A stretch of 64,000 bases of DNA from Endozoicomonas numazuensis (GCF_000722635.1 NZ_JOKH01000001.1:568601-632600), one strand, 5' to 3'; shown: positions 45,598 through 55,552, counted from the first letter of the stretch. Made by a program: numbers and translations. The notes: generated by a model not told the origin, from the sequence alone.

Positions 45598-46794
45598 TTA
45601 TCGCTCAACCAGCGATACCCAGCGGTTATAGAGGTTCATTAATACAGAGACCGTAAGGCTGATGGTGAGATAAACGGCCATGGTCATAGCTATCACCTCC
45701 ACTGCCTGTCCTGTCTGGTTCAGAGTGGTACCTGCAAAGACACTCACCAGATCCGGATAACCTATAGCCGTTGCCAATGAAGAGTTCTTGATCAGGTTTA
45801 AATACTGGTTGGTCAGAGGAGGAATGATCACTCTCATAGCCTGAGGAATCACTACCAGACTCAGAACTCTGCGAGGCTTGAGACCCAGTGCCGCAGCGGC
45901 TTCCTTCTGTCCTTTGTTGACAGACTCAATACCCGAGCGAACGACTTCGGCAATAAAAGCCGCTGTATAAATAGTCAAAGCAAACCAGAGAGCAGCCAGT
46001 TCAGGCAGCACCACCAGACCGCCAGAGAAATTAAATCCTCTTAACGCCGGTATCTCCCACTGCAAACGGGCATCAGCAAGAAAGCCTGTCATCATGGGAA
46101 TCAGTACGACGATAGAAACCATGATCGCTTTAATATAAGGAACGGGTCGTCCAGTGTTTTTTCGATGCTGTTTGTTAAAAAAAATCAGAACTAACACGGC
46201 AACACAGCAGGCCAACAAAGTCCAGGCAACCATTACCATTCCGGAATCAAGAATGGGCCAGGGCAGAGATATACCCCGGACATTCAGAAAGATGGCATCA
46301 AAGAGGCTGAAACTTTGTCGAGGACTGGGCAAAATACCCAGCACCGCAAAGTACCAGAAGAAGATCTGTAACAGCAGGGGAATATTTCTGAAAATTTCAA
46401 TATAAACGCTGGCCAGTTTGGACAGCATCCAGTTTGAGGAAAGTCTGGCAACCCCCATCAGGAAGCCTAATACGGTGGCAAAGATAACACCAAGAAACGA
46501 CACCAGCAGGGTATTCAGCAACCCCACCAGAAAGGTTCGGCCAAAGCTATGGCTCTCGTCATATTCCACCAGCGTTTGGATAATGCCAAATCCCGCTGAC
46601 TGGGATAAAAAGTCAAAGCCGGTACTGATACCACGCTGCTCAAGATTCGACAGAGTATTGTTAACGACCCATCCGACCATCGCTACAACAGCCAGAATCA
46701 GCAACACCTGAAAAAAAATGGCCCGCCAGACTGGATCTCGCCAGAGTCTTACCAACATAGGTTGCCTTTTATTGTCCATGACCCATGAGCTCAT
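45598..46794 (-). CDS. aapQ: Amino-acid ABC transporter permease, AapQ type
   Basis: 398 residues. The N-terminal TM is followed by a periplasmic region with the AapQ-type NLEQRGISTGFDFLSQSAGF. The EAA loop EVVRSGIESVNKGQKEAAAALGL marks contact with the ATPase. It forms a heterodimer with AapM. Confidence 0.93.
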   Translation of the reverse strand: MSSWVMDNKRQPMLVRLWRDPVWRAIFFQVLLILAVVAMVGWVVNNTLSNLEQRGISTGFDFLSQSAGFGIIQTLVEYDESHSFGRTFLVGLLNTLLVSFLGVIFATVLGFLMGVARLSSNWMLSKLASVYIEIFRNIPLLLQIFFWYFAVLGILPSPRQSFSLFDAIFLNVRGISLPWPILDSGMVMVAWTLLACCVAVLVLIFFNKQHRKNTGRPVPYIKAIMVSIVVLIPMMTGFLADARLQWEIPALRGFNFSGGLVVLPELAALWFALTIYTAAFIAEVVRSGIESVNKGQKEAAAALGLKPRRVLSLVVIPQAMRVIIPPLTNQYLNLIKNSSLATAIGYPDLVSVFAGTTLNQTGQAVEVIAMTMAVYLTISLTVSVLMNLYNRWVSLVER

Positions 46795-46823
46795 GGCTTG
46801 TTCTTATTCTGATAGGCAAACGT

Positions 46824-46892
46824 TGGCAGCGTTTTTAAGTTCGCTGCCAGCTTTTTCCAGAAGCCTGCCGAAACAGTCTTAAGTTCAGCAGG
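46824..46892 (-). terminator. Two hairpins between aapJ and aapQ
   Basis: TGGCAGCG / CGCTGCCA (46824-46831, 46842-46849), and AGCCTGC / GCAGGCT near 46862-46892. Such hairpins behind a binding-protein gene commonly protect its mRNA and reduce expression of downstream permease genes. Confidence 0.55.
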
Positions 46893-46903
46893 CTCCCAGA
46901 CTC

Positions 46904-47929
46904 TTAACGGAAAGGAGGTGCGTAAAGAATGCCGCCCTGACTCCACTGGGCATTGAGTCCACGCTCAATCTTCAAGGGAGAGGATTCACCAATATTCCGC
47001 TCAAAGATTTCACCGTAGTTCCCCACTTGCTTCACTACCTGATAAGCCCAGTTATCCTTGAGCCCCATACCTTTACCCTTGGGACCTTCAATGCCCAGAA
47101 AGCGGCGGACGGAAGGATCGGCTGAAGACTTGCTCTTGTCGATATTGGCAGAAGTCAGGCCGAGCTCTTCAGCATTGATCATGGCAAACAAAGACCACTT
47201 AACAATGTTGAACCATTGATCATCACCCTGGCGAACCAAGGGTCCCAGAGGCTCTTTGGAAATCACTTCAGGAAGAACAACCGCCTGATCCGGCTTGGAC
47301 AGACGCAGTCGCAGAGCGTAAAGCTGGGACTGATCAGAAGTCAGGACATCACAACGACCGGAGTCAAAACCTTTGGCCGTTCCATCGGAAGTATCAAACA
47401 CAACAGGCTGGTATTTCATACCATTGGTTCGGAAATAATCAGCCAGGTTGAGCTCAGTGGTGGTACCGGACTGAATGCAGACCGCCGCACCATCCAGCTG
47501 TTTAGCACTGGTCACACCCAGTTCTTTTTTCACCAGAAAGCCCTGACCATCGTAATAGCTGACGCCGGCAAAGTTGAGACCCAAAGAAGCATCACGGGTG
47601 AGTGTCCAGGTCGTATTTCGGGAGAGCATATCAATTTCACCCGACTGCAAAGCGGTGAAGCGTTCCTTGGCCGTCAGGGGAATGTACTTCACCTTCGAAG
47701 CATCACCCAGCACGGCAGCCGCTACCCCACGGCAAACATCCACGTCCATGCCTGACCACTGGCCTTTTTCATCAGGTGTTGCAAAACCCGGCAAACCGGT
47801 ATTCACCCCACAACTGAGGTAGCCCTTGCTCAATACTGTTTCCAGTGTTGTGCTGCTGGTCTCTGCCTGGGCGCCAGCTGCTGCCAGCATAAGAGCAGGT
47901 GCCACCCATTTTTTGAGTCTTCTGATCAT
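46904..47929 (-). CDS. aapJ: General L-amino-acid-binding protein, AapJ type
   Basis: 341 residues. A signal peptide (ALMLAAAGAQA) is followed by family 3 solute-binding motifs: KGYLSCGVNTGLPGFATPDEKG, GMDVDVCRGVAAAVLGD and the FTALQSGEIDML segment. It captures broad L-amino acids in the periplasm. The ATG at 47929 has GGGA eight bases upstream; a longer frame to 47968 has no support. The leader is rich in CAA/ATAACAA, discussed in the findings. Confidence 0.93.
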   Translation of the reverse strand: MIRRLKKWVAPALMLAAAGAQAETSSTTLETVLSKGYLSCGVNTGLPGFATPDEKGQWSGMDVDVCRGVAAAVLGDASKVKYIPLTAKERFTALQSGEIDMLSRNTTWTLTRDASLGLNFAGVSYYDGQGFLVKKELGVTSAKQLDGAAVCIQSGTTTELNLADYFRTNGMKYQPVVFDTSDGTAKGFDSGRCDVLTSDQSQLYALRLRLSKPDQAVVLPEVISKEPLGPLVRQGDDQWFNIVKWSLFAMINAEELGLTSANIDKSKSSADPSVRRFLGIEGPKGKGMGLKDNWAYQVVKQVGNYGEIFERNIGESSPLKIERGLNAQWSQGGILYAPPFR

Positions 47930-48510
47930 GATTCTGGTCCCGGTTGTTATTGTTATTCTGTTGCGCAAATGGCATTGGATACCTGCAAAACCTTACCGCT
48001 ATTGGGCAGGGCTGGCAATAACCTCATTACTGACAGTGGCAATCAAACTCATGAGCAATGAGATCAAGTATTAGGGCCCCCGTCTAAAACACATAAAAAG
48101 ACGACATTCAATGGATTGAAAATATCTCCAGAAAACACGATTCACCATCTGACCTTACCCTCACAGAAGCCCTGGAAGCCACGCTCCGAACCACAAAACC
48201 TGAGTCCCAAGCCCTATTGATGCCCTTACTGGCAGGCTTTCGCCAGAGCAAAATGCTTTTTAAAACGCTCTATTTGAACGAATAACGCTGCCTTGAAAGC
48301 GGGATACACCCTGCACAGCCCTGAAACCGTTCCACCCAGCCTCCTTTGTGTTAAACTCTGGCCACTTTTTTCCATGAACTTCCCATGAAAAACAGGCAGT
48401 ATCAGACCCCTGCCATTTTCATGCTGGGCTCCGGACATCCCTCACTGTCAAACGGCGGTTCCGTGAGCTTTATAAAACTGACTGAGTGACTACTCACCAC
48501 TGGGCGAGCC
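47930..48510. other. Divergent spacer between aapJ and folE
   Basis: 581 bp. It should carry both promoters. On the plus strand 48097-48285 is open and protein-like (LTLTEALEATLRTTKPESQALL) but has no standard start codon; it may be a remnant. No RNA gene is seen. Confidence 0.45.
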
Positions 48511-49068
48511 ATGACCGAACAACTGAGCGAACATTACAAAGCCATCCTTGAATCCCTGGGAGAAGATATTCACCGGGATGGCCTGAGAGATACCCCCAAG
48601 CGTGCCGCCAAGGCCATGCAGTTCCTGACTCGCGGTTATGAGCAAAGCCTTGAGGACATCGTTAATAACGCGGTGTTCGAATCTGACATCAGCGAAATGG
48701 TCGTCATCAAGGACATCGAGCTGTACTCCATGTGCGAACACCACATGCTGCCCTTTATTGGCAAGTGCCACATTGGTTACATCCCTGATGGCAAAGTACT
48801 CGGTCTGTCCAAATTTGCCCGTATTGTGGATATGTTTGCCCGTCGCCTACAGATTCAGGAAAACATGACCAAGCAGATTGCCGACGCCATTGTCGAAGCT
48901 ACCGGTGCGAAAGGTGTGGGTGTTGTGATTGAAGCCCAACACATGTGCATGATGATGCGTGGCGTACAGAAACAAAACTCTTCCATGACCTCATCGGTGA
49001 TGCTGGGTCTGATGCGTGAAAATCAGCCAACCCGTGAAGAATTCCTGCAGTTTATTCGTCACAGATAA
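48511..49068 (+). CDS. folE: GTP cyclohydrolase I, type IA
   Basis: A 185-residue cytoplasmic enzyme that turns GTP into 7,8-dihydroneopterin triphosphate for folate. [20 protein letters not shown] has the zinc Cys and His; [25 protein letters not shown] holds the second zinc Cys and substrate site. It is full length. A terminator follows. Confidence 0.96.
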   Translation: MTEQLSEHYKAILESLGEDIHRDGLRDTPKRAAKAMQFLTRGYEQSLEDIVNNAVFESDISEMVVIKDIELYSMCEHHMLPFIGKCHIGYIPDGKVLGLSKFARIVDMFARRLQIQENMTKQIADAIVEATGAKGVGVVIEAQHMCMMMRGVQKQNSSMTSSVMLGLMRENQPTREEFLQFIRHR

Positions 49069-49077
49069 ACCAGTAAG

Positions 49078-49100
49078 AGGGAGCCAGCAAGGCTCCCTTT
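49078..49100 (+). terminator. folE terminator
   Basis: AGGGAGCC-AGCAA-GGCTCCCT followed by TT: an 8-bp stem just after the stop, with a short T tract. The convergent histidine kinase gene ends at 49103. Confidence 0.7.
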
Positions 49101-49102
49101 CA

Positions 49103-50443
49103 TCAAGCGGCTGGCAACAGGCAGTTAAACTCCGTTCCCTCTCCCTGACTGCTTTTGACATTGATCTTGCCATTATGGGCTTCAACAATGGCCTTCACCA
49201 AAGACAGCCCAAGACCAAACCCCGGCGTTTTTCGACTGGCGTCCCCCCGGTACAAACGATCAAAGATATGAGGCAAATCAGACTCGGCTATTCCTCGGCC
49301 AGAATCCTGCACAGACACCTTCCATAAGTCTCCTTCCTTACAAGCAGAAAGCACAATACTTCCCTGCTCTGGAGTAAACTTCATGGCATTATCCAAAAGG
49401 TTGGCAAAGACCTGTCGCAAGCGGTTGGGACTGGCCAGAATATTCATAGTCTCCGGAAGCTCGAAACTGAGATCAATCTGCTTCTCTTCCGCCAGATATT
49501 CATAAAGTTGTGCCGCTTCCCTAATCAAGTCGGACAAATTTGCCTGAGTACGATCTCTGGCATCCAGATGTTGCTCCACTGCAGCCACGTCCAACAGGCT
49601 ATTCACCATTGCCAGCATTCTTTCACTTTCTTCCAGACAGTCCATCAGGCTTTCTTTCAAGGCCTGAGGGTCATTCTTGACCATGGCTTTTTCAGCACTG
49701 AGTCGCATCCGGGTTAATGGCGTTCTGAGATCATGGGCTGCTGCATTCAGTGTGTCTTCGAGGCTGCGGATCAATTGATCGATTCGGCTCATCTGCTGAT
49801 TAAACAACAGCGTTAACTGCCCAAGCTCACTGCTTTTCGAAGACGACAACGGTAGCTTGTCCTGTAATCCTTTTCTCTGCAGACTTTTAACATGCTCCAC
49901 CAGCTTGCGGATGGGTTTCAGCATCCGACCATTTAGCCAGGCTACCAGAACAATACTGATGACCCAAAGCGACAGCAGGGTCAACAACATGACATTGCGA
50001 AAGCTGGCTAGCTCTTCATATCGCAGAGTACCGGAAAGGCTCATCACCAGAGTCTGACTACCCACCACCTGTCTACTGACCTGGCTGCCATCATCCAGCC
50101 TTTCTGTCGCAGAGAAAGGCAGGTCAACTCCCTCATGGAACAGCAACTCACCGTCGTCACCCCAGAGGTTGGCACTGTAGCCACTCAGCCGGAGAAAATA
50201 ACGATCACGCTCCAGTACGGTCAGAATCTTTTCCTGACCACTGCTGTTGTAGATGCGCTGCATATTATTGTTGATGACTTTCAGCAGCTGGGCATCCCGA
50301 CTGACCAGCTCTTCTTCAAACAAGTGATAGCTGACAGCCCCAAGACCGGAAGCAATCACCATCATAATCACGCCGTACCAGAGAGTCAGTACTCGCTTGG
50401 TTGGCGTCATTACACTTTCGTCATTCACAACAGGTTTATTCAC
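49103..50443 (-). CDS. Membrane sensor histidine kinase next to a GlcG/HbpS-like gene
   Basis: About 446 residues. TM1 (WYGVIMMVIASGLGAVSYHLF), a periplasmic sensor of about 130 residues, TM2 (VMLLTLLSLWVISIVLVAWL), HAMP, H-box (NAAAHDLRTPLTRMRLS), N-box (VFANLLDNAMKF) and G-boxes (DSGRGI, GFGLGLSLVKAI). The likely start is GTG 50443, overlapping the regulator stop in GTGAATAA; ATG 50410 is an alternative. It pairs with the regulator immediately upstream. The signal is unknown. Confidence 0.87.
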   Translation of the reverse strand: MNKPVVNDESVMTPTKRVLTLWYGVIMMVIASGLGAVSYHLFEEELVSRDAQLLKVINNNMQRIYNSSGQEKILTVLERDRYFLRLSGYSANLWGDDGELLFHEGVDLPFSATERLDDGSQVSRQVVGSQTLVMSLSGTLRYEELASFRNVMLLTLLSLWVISIVLVAWLNGRMLKPIRKLVEHVKSLQRKGLQDKLPLSSSKSSELGQLTLLFNQQMSRIDQLIRSLEDTLNAAAHDLRTPLTRMRLSAEKAMVKNDPQALKESLMDCLEESERMLAMVNSLLDVAAVEQHLDARDRTQANLSDLIREAAQLYEYLAEEKQIDLSFELPETMNILASPNRLRQVFANLLDNAMKFTPEQGSIVLSACKEGDLWKVSVQDSGRGIAESDLPHIFDRLYRGDASRKTPGFGLGLSLVKAIVEAHNGKINVKSSQGEGTEFNCLLPAA

Positions 50444-51119
50444 CGGCTCTGAGCACATAACCCATCCCCCTGATCGTGTGCAGCAGCTTGGTTGACTCAT
50501 CCTTGTCAATTTTGCTTCTCAATCGACAGACCAGAACATCAACGACATTGGTTTGTGGATCAAATTGATAATCCCAGACATGCTCCATGATTTGTGTTCT
50601 GGAAATCACTCTCTCACGGTTTCGAAGGAGGAACTCCAGAAGAACCATTTCTCTGGGCTGAAGGGACAGTTTTCTATCGCCCCGCCAGGCCAGCTTTCGG
50701 GACGAATCAAAACTGAGGCCATGGAAGCTCAGCTTTTCCGACACCACTGACTGGGTAGATTGATTCCGGCGCAGTAATACTTCTACCCGTGCCAACAGTT
50801 CATTAAAAGAAAAGGGTTTGGTGAGGTAGTCGTCTCCGCCAATACGAAGTCCTGACACCTTGTCTTCTACTGTTTTTCGGGCACTGAGAAAAAGAATAGG
50901 AAAGGTGACGCCCTGCCCTCTGAGGTTTTTCACCAGATCCAGACCGTTCATTCCCGGTAGCATGATATCGACTATCGCCAGGTCAAAAGGCTCAACGACC
51001 ACTTCATCCAGTGCTTCTTCAGCACTCTGGCACTGAGCCACGCCATAGCCATGCTCTTTCAAGCCTTCACTGACAAAGGTGGATATAACTGAGTCGTCTT
51101 CTACTACCAGGATATTCAA
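50436..51119 (-). CDS. OmpR-family response regulator
   Basis: 227 residues: receiver (about 1-118) with EDD, Asp in VDIMLPGMNG and Lys in DDYLTKPFS; winged helix (about 130-227) with QIMEHVWDYQFDPQTNVVDVLVCRLRSKID and HTIRGMGYVLR. Resembles the CusR/QseB/IrlR group. It is operonic with the kinase, and divergent from the exported GlcG/HbpS-like protein 221 bp away. Confidence 0.88.
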   Translation of the reverse strand: MNILVVEDDSVISTFVSEGLKEHGYGVAQCQSAEEALDEVVVEPFDLAIVDIMLPGMNGLDLVKNLRGQGVTFPILFLSARKTVEDKVSGLRIGGDDYLTKPFSFNELLARVEVLLRRNQSTQSVVSEKLSFHGLSFDSSRKLAWRGDRKLSLQPREMVLLEFLLRNRERVISRTQIMEHVWDYQFDPQTNVVDVLVCRLRSKIDKDESTKLLHTIRGMGYVLRAGE

Positions 51120-51340
51120 CAGCCTACTCCAAAATCCGGCGACATTATTAGCGTCATTTTTTGGACGTAGATTACCAGCAAAGCGTTAGAAAAGAAGAAA
51201 CCTTTCCAGCCTGTAATGTTCAGGCAAGGTCAGGGCAATGGTGACTCACTAATCTACAACCAAGCGCTGAGACAACAGCAATAATGTCCTTAGCGGATAA
51301 ACAGAACAGAGACAACAAGATCAACATTAAGGATACAACC

Positions 51341-51835
51341 ATGAAAAAGAGCATCATCGCACTGGCTTTCATTACTACTGGACTGGCTACCGGACTGGCT
51401 ACTGGCGCACAGGCTAACACCACTTCCCTGCCTACCCTAACTGACAAAGCAGCTCTGGAACTGGTCAATCAGGGCCTACAGTCCTGCCGCAAAGATGGTT
51501 ACAACGTCAGTGTTGCTGTTGTTGATCGTACAGGCTCACTGAAAGCCTTCGGTCGCTCTGAACTGGCTGGACCGCACACTGTTGATAGCGCTCAGAAAAA
51601 AGCCTTTACTGCCGCCTCCATGGGTCAGCCTACTGCCAACCTGGCCAAGCTGATCACCGACAAGCCTTTCCTACAGGGCCTGAAAGACATGGATTCACGC
51701 ATGTTGCTGCTGGGTGGTGGTATGCCAATCAAAGTTGACGGACAGGTAGTAGGTGGCATCGGTATTGGCGGCGCGCCGGGTGGTCATCTGGATCAGGCTT
51801 GTGCAGAACAGGCTATCAAGGTCGCTCTGAAATAA
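51341..51835 (+). CDS. Exported GlcG/HbpS-family (DUF336) protein
   Basis: 164 residues. A signal peptide (IALAFITTGLATGLATGAQA) is followed by the GlcG/HbpS fold: VSVAVVDRTGSLKAFGRS, AQKKAFTAASMGQPT and VGGIGIGGAPGGHLDQACA. In Streptomyces, HbpS is a secreted heme-binding redox sensor that works through the SenS/SenR two-component system. The ATG at 51341 has AAGGAT six bases upstream. Its position opposite a two-component operon suggests a similar accessory-sensor role (inference). Confidence 0.85.
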   Translation: MKKSIIALAFITTGLATGLATGAQANTTSLPTLTDKAALELVNQGLQSCRKDGYNVSVAVVDRTGSLKAFGRSELAGPHTVDSAQKKAFTAASMGQPTANLAKLITDKPFLQGLKDMDSRMLLLGGGMPIKVDGQVVGGIGIGGAPGGHLDQACAEQAIKVALK

Positions 51836-51883
51836 AATGGAAGCGTAACCTTGTTTCCTTCCTGTAAACAACTATCGATAGCC

Positions 51884-51925
51884 TGTCTGAGCTCTTTCTG
51901 AAGAGCTCAGACACATTAATTTTTC
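51884..51925 (+). terminator. Terminator of the GlcG-like gene
   Basis: TGTCTGAGCTCTT-TCTG-AAGAGCTCAGACA: a 13-bp perfect stem with a 4-nt loop, then an AT-rich tract ending in TTTTT. Confidence 0.85.
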
Positions 51926-52012
51926 CTTCCAAACACCCCGCTCTCCCAGCCATTTTGAATTTGCACATATAAAAAACGAATACTAATTTGTATTTCTAAT
52001 AAATATCCAAAA

Positions 52013-53209
52013 ATGGTCTGGACACTGACAATGTATACCAAGGTTGCTAGGCTCTCTTTTTGTTTTCTAATGTCTCAGGGGTCGTTCGTTCTGGCTCAAT
52101 GCCCAAATCCATTAACAGGCCTTCCAGATAGCCAATATCAGGAGCCTGACTGCCACATGTTGACCTGTATGCAGGGAGAATTCACCTACAACGCTGAAAA
52201 AGATACCCTGTATCTGACTCGACTGATTGAAGGTAGAAATCCATCACTTTCATATACCAGTCAACCTATGCCGTCACCCCTTCCTGCTGATAGGCAGACT
52301 GAAGGCCTCTATTTACAAAATGCTTGTCAGCTTTTAGAGCAGGGTTTCAGCATTCATTTATTTGCAGACAGCCAGCAAGGGACACACTTTGCACTAACCC
52401 CACCACAACTGGAACAGCCTTCTCCCCTAGTCATCAAGAAGGAAATACAGGAAGAGAAAACCGGTTACGCTCTGGACAAAAATATCCCTTACAGTTTTGC
52501 CCCTACCTTTATGAGTGATGACCTGAAAAACAGCTTTCACTTCAGTTGTAAAAATATCCAGTTCTATGAACGTGCTGACTTAGTCACTGCAGATTGCCCT
52601 GTAAACCAGGGAAAGACTGTTCGAGCCATCGCTATCAGCCCCCGATCCATCCTGTTCAAAGTGATTGAGTCAAATACTCAAACCAAAGAGCCTGTTAACT
52701 TTTTTGCAGAGAACAGAAAAGGCCGTATCACCCCCAGACACGCAGAGTTCATTCCACGTTTTATAACACGCAAAGTAGATACCGCTACCTTTATTAGCGA
52801 AGATTGTAAAAATAACCAGATAGTTGTTCCATTTATGGACTGGAAAACTTGTCATTCAAAAAATACAGTCACTTTATCTGACAGTATTACGGTTCTCGAA
52901 AATACAGAGCTGGTTGTCGATACCCGAGATGATAAAAACTACGCTCTGATGTTTTACCCCCTTAGATCCAAATTTAATGAACCGACCTGGCTATCAGGAG
53001 TTAATCAGTGCCACCAAAACGGTTTAGTTCTGTCTTATAATACTTATCATAACCATCTCTATTGTGAAGCCCCTGCAACACTTACTAAGGAAAATACTCC
53101 GCCTAAAAGACCCGCACTCTCTCAAGAAAGAACTACACTCAGCCAACTACTGACAGATGAAGATGAGTTTGAAGTCTCCTTTATCGACAACCTTGAGGAA
53201 GAGATCTGA
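52013..53209 (+). CDS. Exported Cys-rich protein of unknown function
   Basis: 398 residues; the real start may be ATG 52031. A signal peptide (ARLSFCFLMSQGSFVLA) precedes a Cys-rich start (QCPNPLTGL...DCHMLTCMQG) and about 12 cysteines overall, suggesting disulfides outside the cytoplasm. The acidic C-terminus (LTDEDEFEVSFIDNLEEEI) looks disordered. I recognise no family. It stands alone, with an AT-rich promoter region and codon use like its neighbours. Confidence 0.65.
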   Translation: MVWTLTMYTKVARLSFCFLMSQGSFVLAQCPNPLTGLPDSQYQEPDCHMLTCMQGEFTYNAEKDTLYLTRLIEGRNPSLSYTSQPMPSPLPADRQTEGLYLQNACQLLEQGFSIHLFADSQQGTHFALTPPQLEQPSPLVIKKEIQEEKTGYALDKNIPYSFAPTFMSDDLKNSFHFSCKNIQFYERADLVTADCPVNQGKTVRAIAISPRSILFKVIESNTQTKEPVNFFAENRKGRITPRHAEFIPRFITRKVDTATFISEDCKNNQIVVPFMDWKTCHSKNTVTLSDSITVLENTELVVDTRDDKNYALMFYPLRSKFNEPTWLSGVNQCHQNGLVLSYNTYHNHLYCEAPATLTKENTPPKRPALSQERTTLSQLLTDEDEFEVSFIDNLEEEI

Positions 53210-53398
53210 TCCGTTGGTATTTTTCAAAAGATACCGCAAACCACTTGGATAACAGTCCTGCAAGGCTAAGCCCCTGATTCAACTCATTAAATATCCTGAT
53301 ATCCAGCACGTATGTATAGACAAAAAATAGGTTGACTCTGCTGAAATCAAGCATAACATATAAAAGCGTATTTATATGTTTTCAGGGAGGACGCTGTT

Positions 53399-55552
53399 AT
53401 GTCCACATGCACTACAACCAAGAGCTGCTGCTCAAAAGAAAAAGTGGTTCAGCCCGTCACTTCCATTGAAGCGACCACCCGCTATAAATGGTCTGTAGGG
53501 GGAATGGATTGCGCCAGCTGTGCGGCCAAAATCGAGAAAGCTCTGGCCACAATATCCGGTGTAAAACAGGTTAGGGTCGCTTTTGCGACAGAGCGTTTGC
53601 TGGTAGACCTGGACCCGGCCACTTCACCAGATACTATTCAGAAAACGGTGGAACAGCTGGGCTTCACCCTGAAAAATACAGATCAGGCAGACAAGGAAGA
53701 GCCCCTTTGGAAAGCTCACTCAACGTTTACCCTGCTAGCTGTTCTGATGACACTGGCCAGTATCTTCATGCTCTTCGATCCAGCCTGGGGCTCATTCGGC
53801 TTTCTGCTGGCCACCGTTCTGGGCGTAATGCCTTTTGCGAAAAAGTCACTCAACCAGATTCGAAATGGTAGCTGGTTTGGCATAGAAACCCTGATGACTG
53901 TCGCGGCACTGGGAGCATTGATTCTGGGAGAAACCGTTGAGGCAGGTCTCGTTCTGCTGCTGTTTTCTCTGGGCGAAATGCTTGAAGGTTTTGCCGGGCG
54001 AAAGGCCAAAGCAGGGATCAAAAGCCTTATGCAGCTCACTCCTGACACTGCCTGGAAAATACAAGACGGTGAGCGAATAGAAGTCCCTGCAGACTTTTTG
54101 GTACCCGGCGAGCTGATTGAAGTGTTACCCGGAGACCGCTTGCCTGTCGATGCCATTTTACACTCCAGTCTGGGCTCTTTTGACGAAAGTGCACTGACAG
54201 GTGAGTCTATTCCTGTTAACCGAGAGGCCGGTGAAAAGATCATGGCCGGCTCCATGGTGGTCGATAAACCCGTCCGCTTAACCGTAGAATCAGAGCCTGG
54301 CGAAAATGCTATTGATCGCATTGTTACGCTTATCGAAGAAGCTGAAGAACGTCGTGCACCTATTGCCAGAATGGTCGATAAGTTCAGTGCCTGGTACACG
54401 CCACTGGTCATGGGATTTGCCACACTGGTTTTAATCATTCCGCCCCTGTTCGCCGGTGCAGCATGGACTCCCTGGGCCTATAAAGCACTCACTCTGCTGC
54501 TGATTGCCTGTCCTTGCGCTCTGGTTGTATCCATTCCCGCTGCGGTGACTTCCGCGCTGGCCTCTGCAGCACGATTCGGTGCGCTCATCAAAGGTGGGGC
54601 CGCATTAGAACAGCTCAGAGAGATAAAGAAACTGGCTTTTGATAAAACCGGTACATTGACTGAAGGCAAGCCAAGGGTTACCCGTGTAGTTAGCGTTCAT
54701 GAACAGGAAGATCAAATACTCTCTCTGGCGAGCGCCATTGAAATGGGCTCAAGCCACCCTCTGGCTACGGCTATCATTGATGAGACCAAGAGCCGAAGCC
54801 TGACTTTCTCTGAAGCGACTGATATCCGTGTTCTAACGGGTCGGGGTGTAGAGGGTACTGTCGCAGGAAGAACCATAAAAATAGTGGCTCCTCGCTACAT
54901 TGATGATAAAGATCTGGGTGAACACAAAACAACCATTGAGTCTCTGGAATCAGAGGGCAATACCGTTGTCGTCGTCAAGGATGAAGAGAACGTTCTCGGT
55001 CTGATTGGACTGGCGGATACTCTTAGAGAAGATGCGATTAAAGCCATCAGAAAGCTCAAAAGCATTGGTGTTGAAAGCGTGATGCTAACCGGCGACAACC
55101 GTCGTGCAGCCGCCGCTATTGCGGGTAAACTGGGCATAGACTACAAAGCTGAATTATTACCGGAAGATAAAGTTAAAGCCGTCCAGGCAATACAAGCTCA
55201 AAATAAGGGCGCTGTCGCGATGGTGGGTGATGGCATTAATGATGCCCCTGCCCTGAAAACAGCTGAGCTGGGTATTGCCATGGGACGAGGCAGTGACGTG
55301 GCTCTGGAAACAGCCGATGCAGCGCTGACTCATGAGCGTCTGATAGAGCTGCCACATATGATTCAGTTGTCACAGAATACAGCACGAATTACTCGTCAGA
55401 ATATTGGTTTGGCTCTGGGTATCAATACCCTGTTCCTGCTAACCACCCTGTTTGGTGTGACCGGTTTAATGGCCGCAGTATTGTCAGATGCCGGTGGAAC
55501 CGTATTGGTCACCCTGAATGCATTAAGATTGATGAAGAAGCAGAAGAACTAA
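53399..55552 (+). CDS. zntA: P1B-type heavy-metal ATPase, Zn/Cd/Pb type
   Basis: 717 residues. The N-terminus is Cys-rich (MSTCTTTKSCCSKE), then an HMA domain (about 25-95) with GGMDCASC. The membrane core has CPC in LIACPCALVV; the catalytic Asp is in DKTGTLTEG, with TGES, the nucleotide-site HP in SSHPLA, and GDGINDAPALK. It exports divalent metal to the periplasm. The ATG at 53399 follows GGGAGGA. No MerR-type regulator gene is adjacent, and no typical MerR operator is obvious. Confidence 0.92.
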   Translation: MSTCTTTKSCCSKEKVVQPVTSIEATTRYKWSVGGMDCASCAAKIEKALATISGVKQVRVAFATERLLVDLDPATSPDTIQKTVEQLGFTLKNTDQADKEEPLWKAHSTFTLLAVLMTLASIFMLFDPAWGSFGFLLATVLGVMPFAKKSLNQIRNGSWFGIETLMTVAALGALILGETVEAGLVLLLFSLGEMLEGFAGRKAKAGIKSLMQLTPDTAWKIQDGERIEVPADFLVPGELIEVLPGDRLPVDAILHSSLGSFDESALTGESIPVNREAGEKIMAGSMVVDKPVRLTVESEPGENAIDRIVTLIEEAEERRAPIARMVDKFSAWYTPLVMGFATLVLIIPPLFAGAAWTPWAYKALTLLLIACPCALVVSIPAAVTSALASAARFGALIKGGAALEQLREIKKLAFDKTGTLTEGKPRVTRVVSVHEQEDQILSLASAIEMGSSHPLATAIIDETKSRSLTFSEATDIRVLTGRGVEGTVAGRTIKIVAPRYIDDKDLGEHKTTIESLESEGNTVVVVKDEENVLGLIGLADTLREDAIKAIRKLKSIGVESVMLTGDNRRAAAAIAGKLGIDYKAELLPEDKVKAVQAIQAQNKGAVAMVGDGINDAPALKTAELGIAMGRGSDVALETADAALTHERLIELPHMIQLSQNTARITRQNIGLALGINTLFLLTTLFGVTGLMAAVLSDAGGTVLVTLNALRLMKKQKN

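Noticed and set aside
47216-47755. Plus-strand open frame within aapJ
   Set aside because: Shadow of the binding-protein gene on the opposite strand.
50436-51119. Assignment of this regulator as PhoB for the pst operon
   Set aside because: The kinase partner lacks PhoR features, the system is 5 kb away and is divergent from a GlcG-like gene.
39786-53325. Shared 16-mer GTATGTATAGACAAAA at about 39786 and 53309
   Set aside because: One shared 16-mer is expected by chance at this window size, and the flanks do not align.
53300-53398. MerR/ZntR-type operator before the metal ATPase
   Set aside because: TTGACTCT is present, but the dyad and the long -35/-10 spacing of MerR promoters could not be found.
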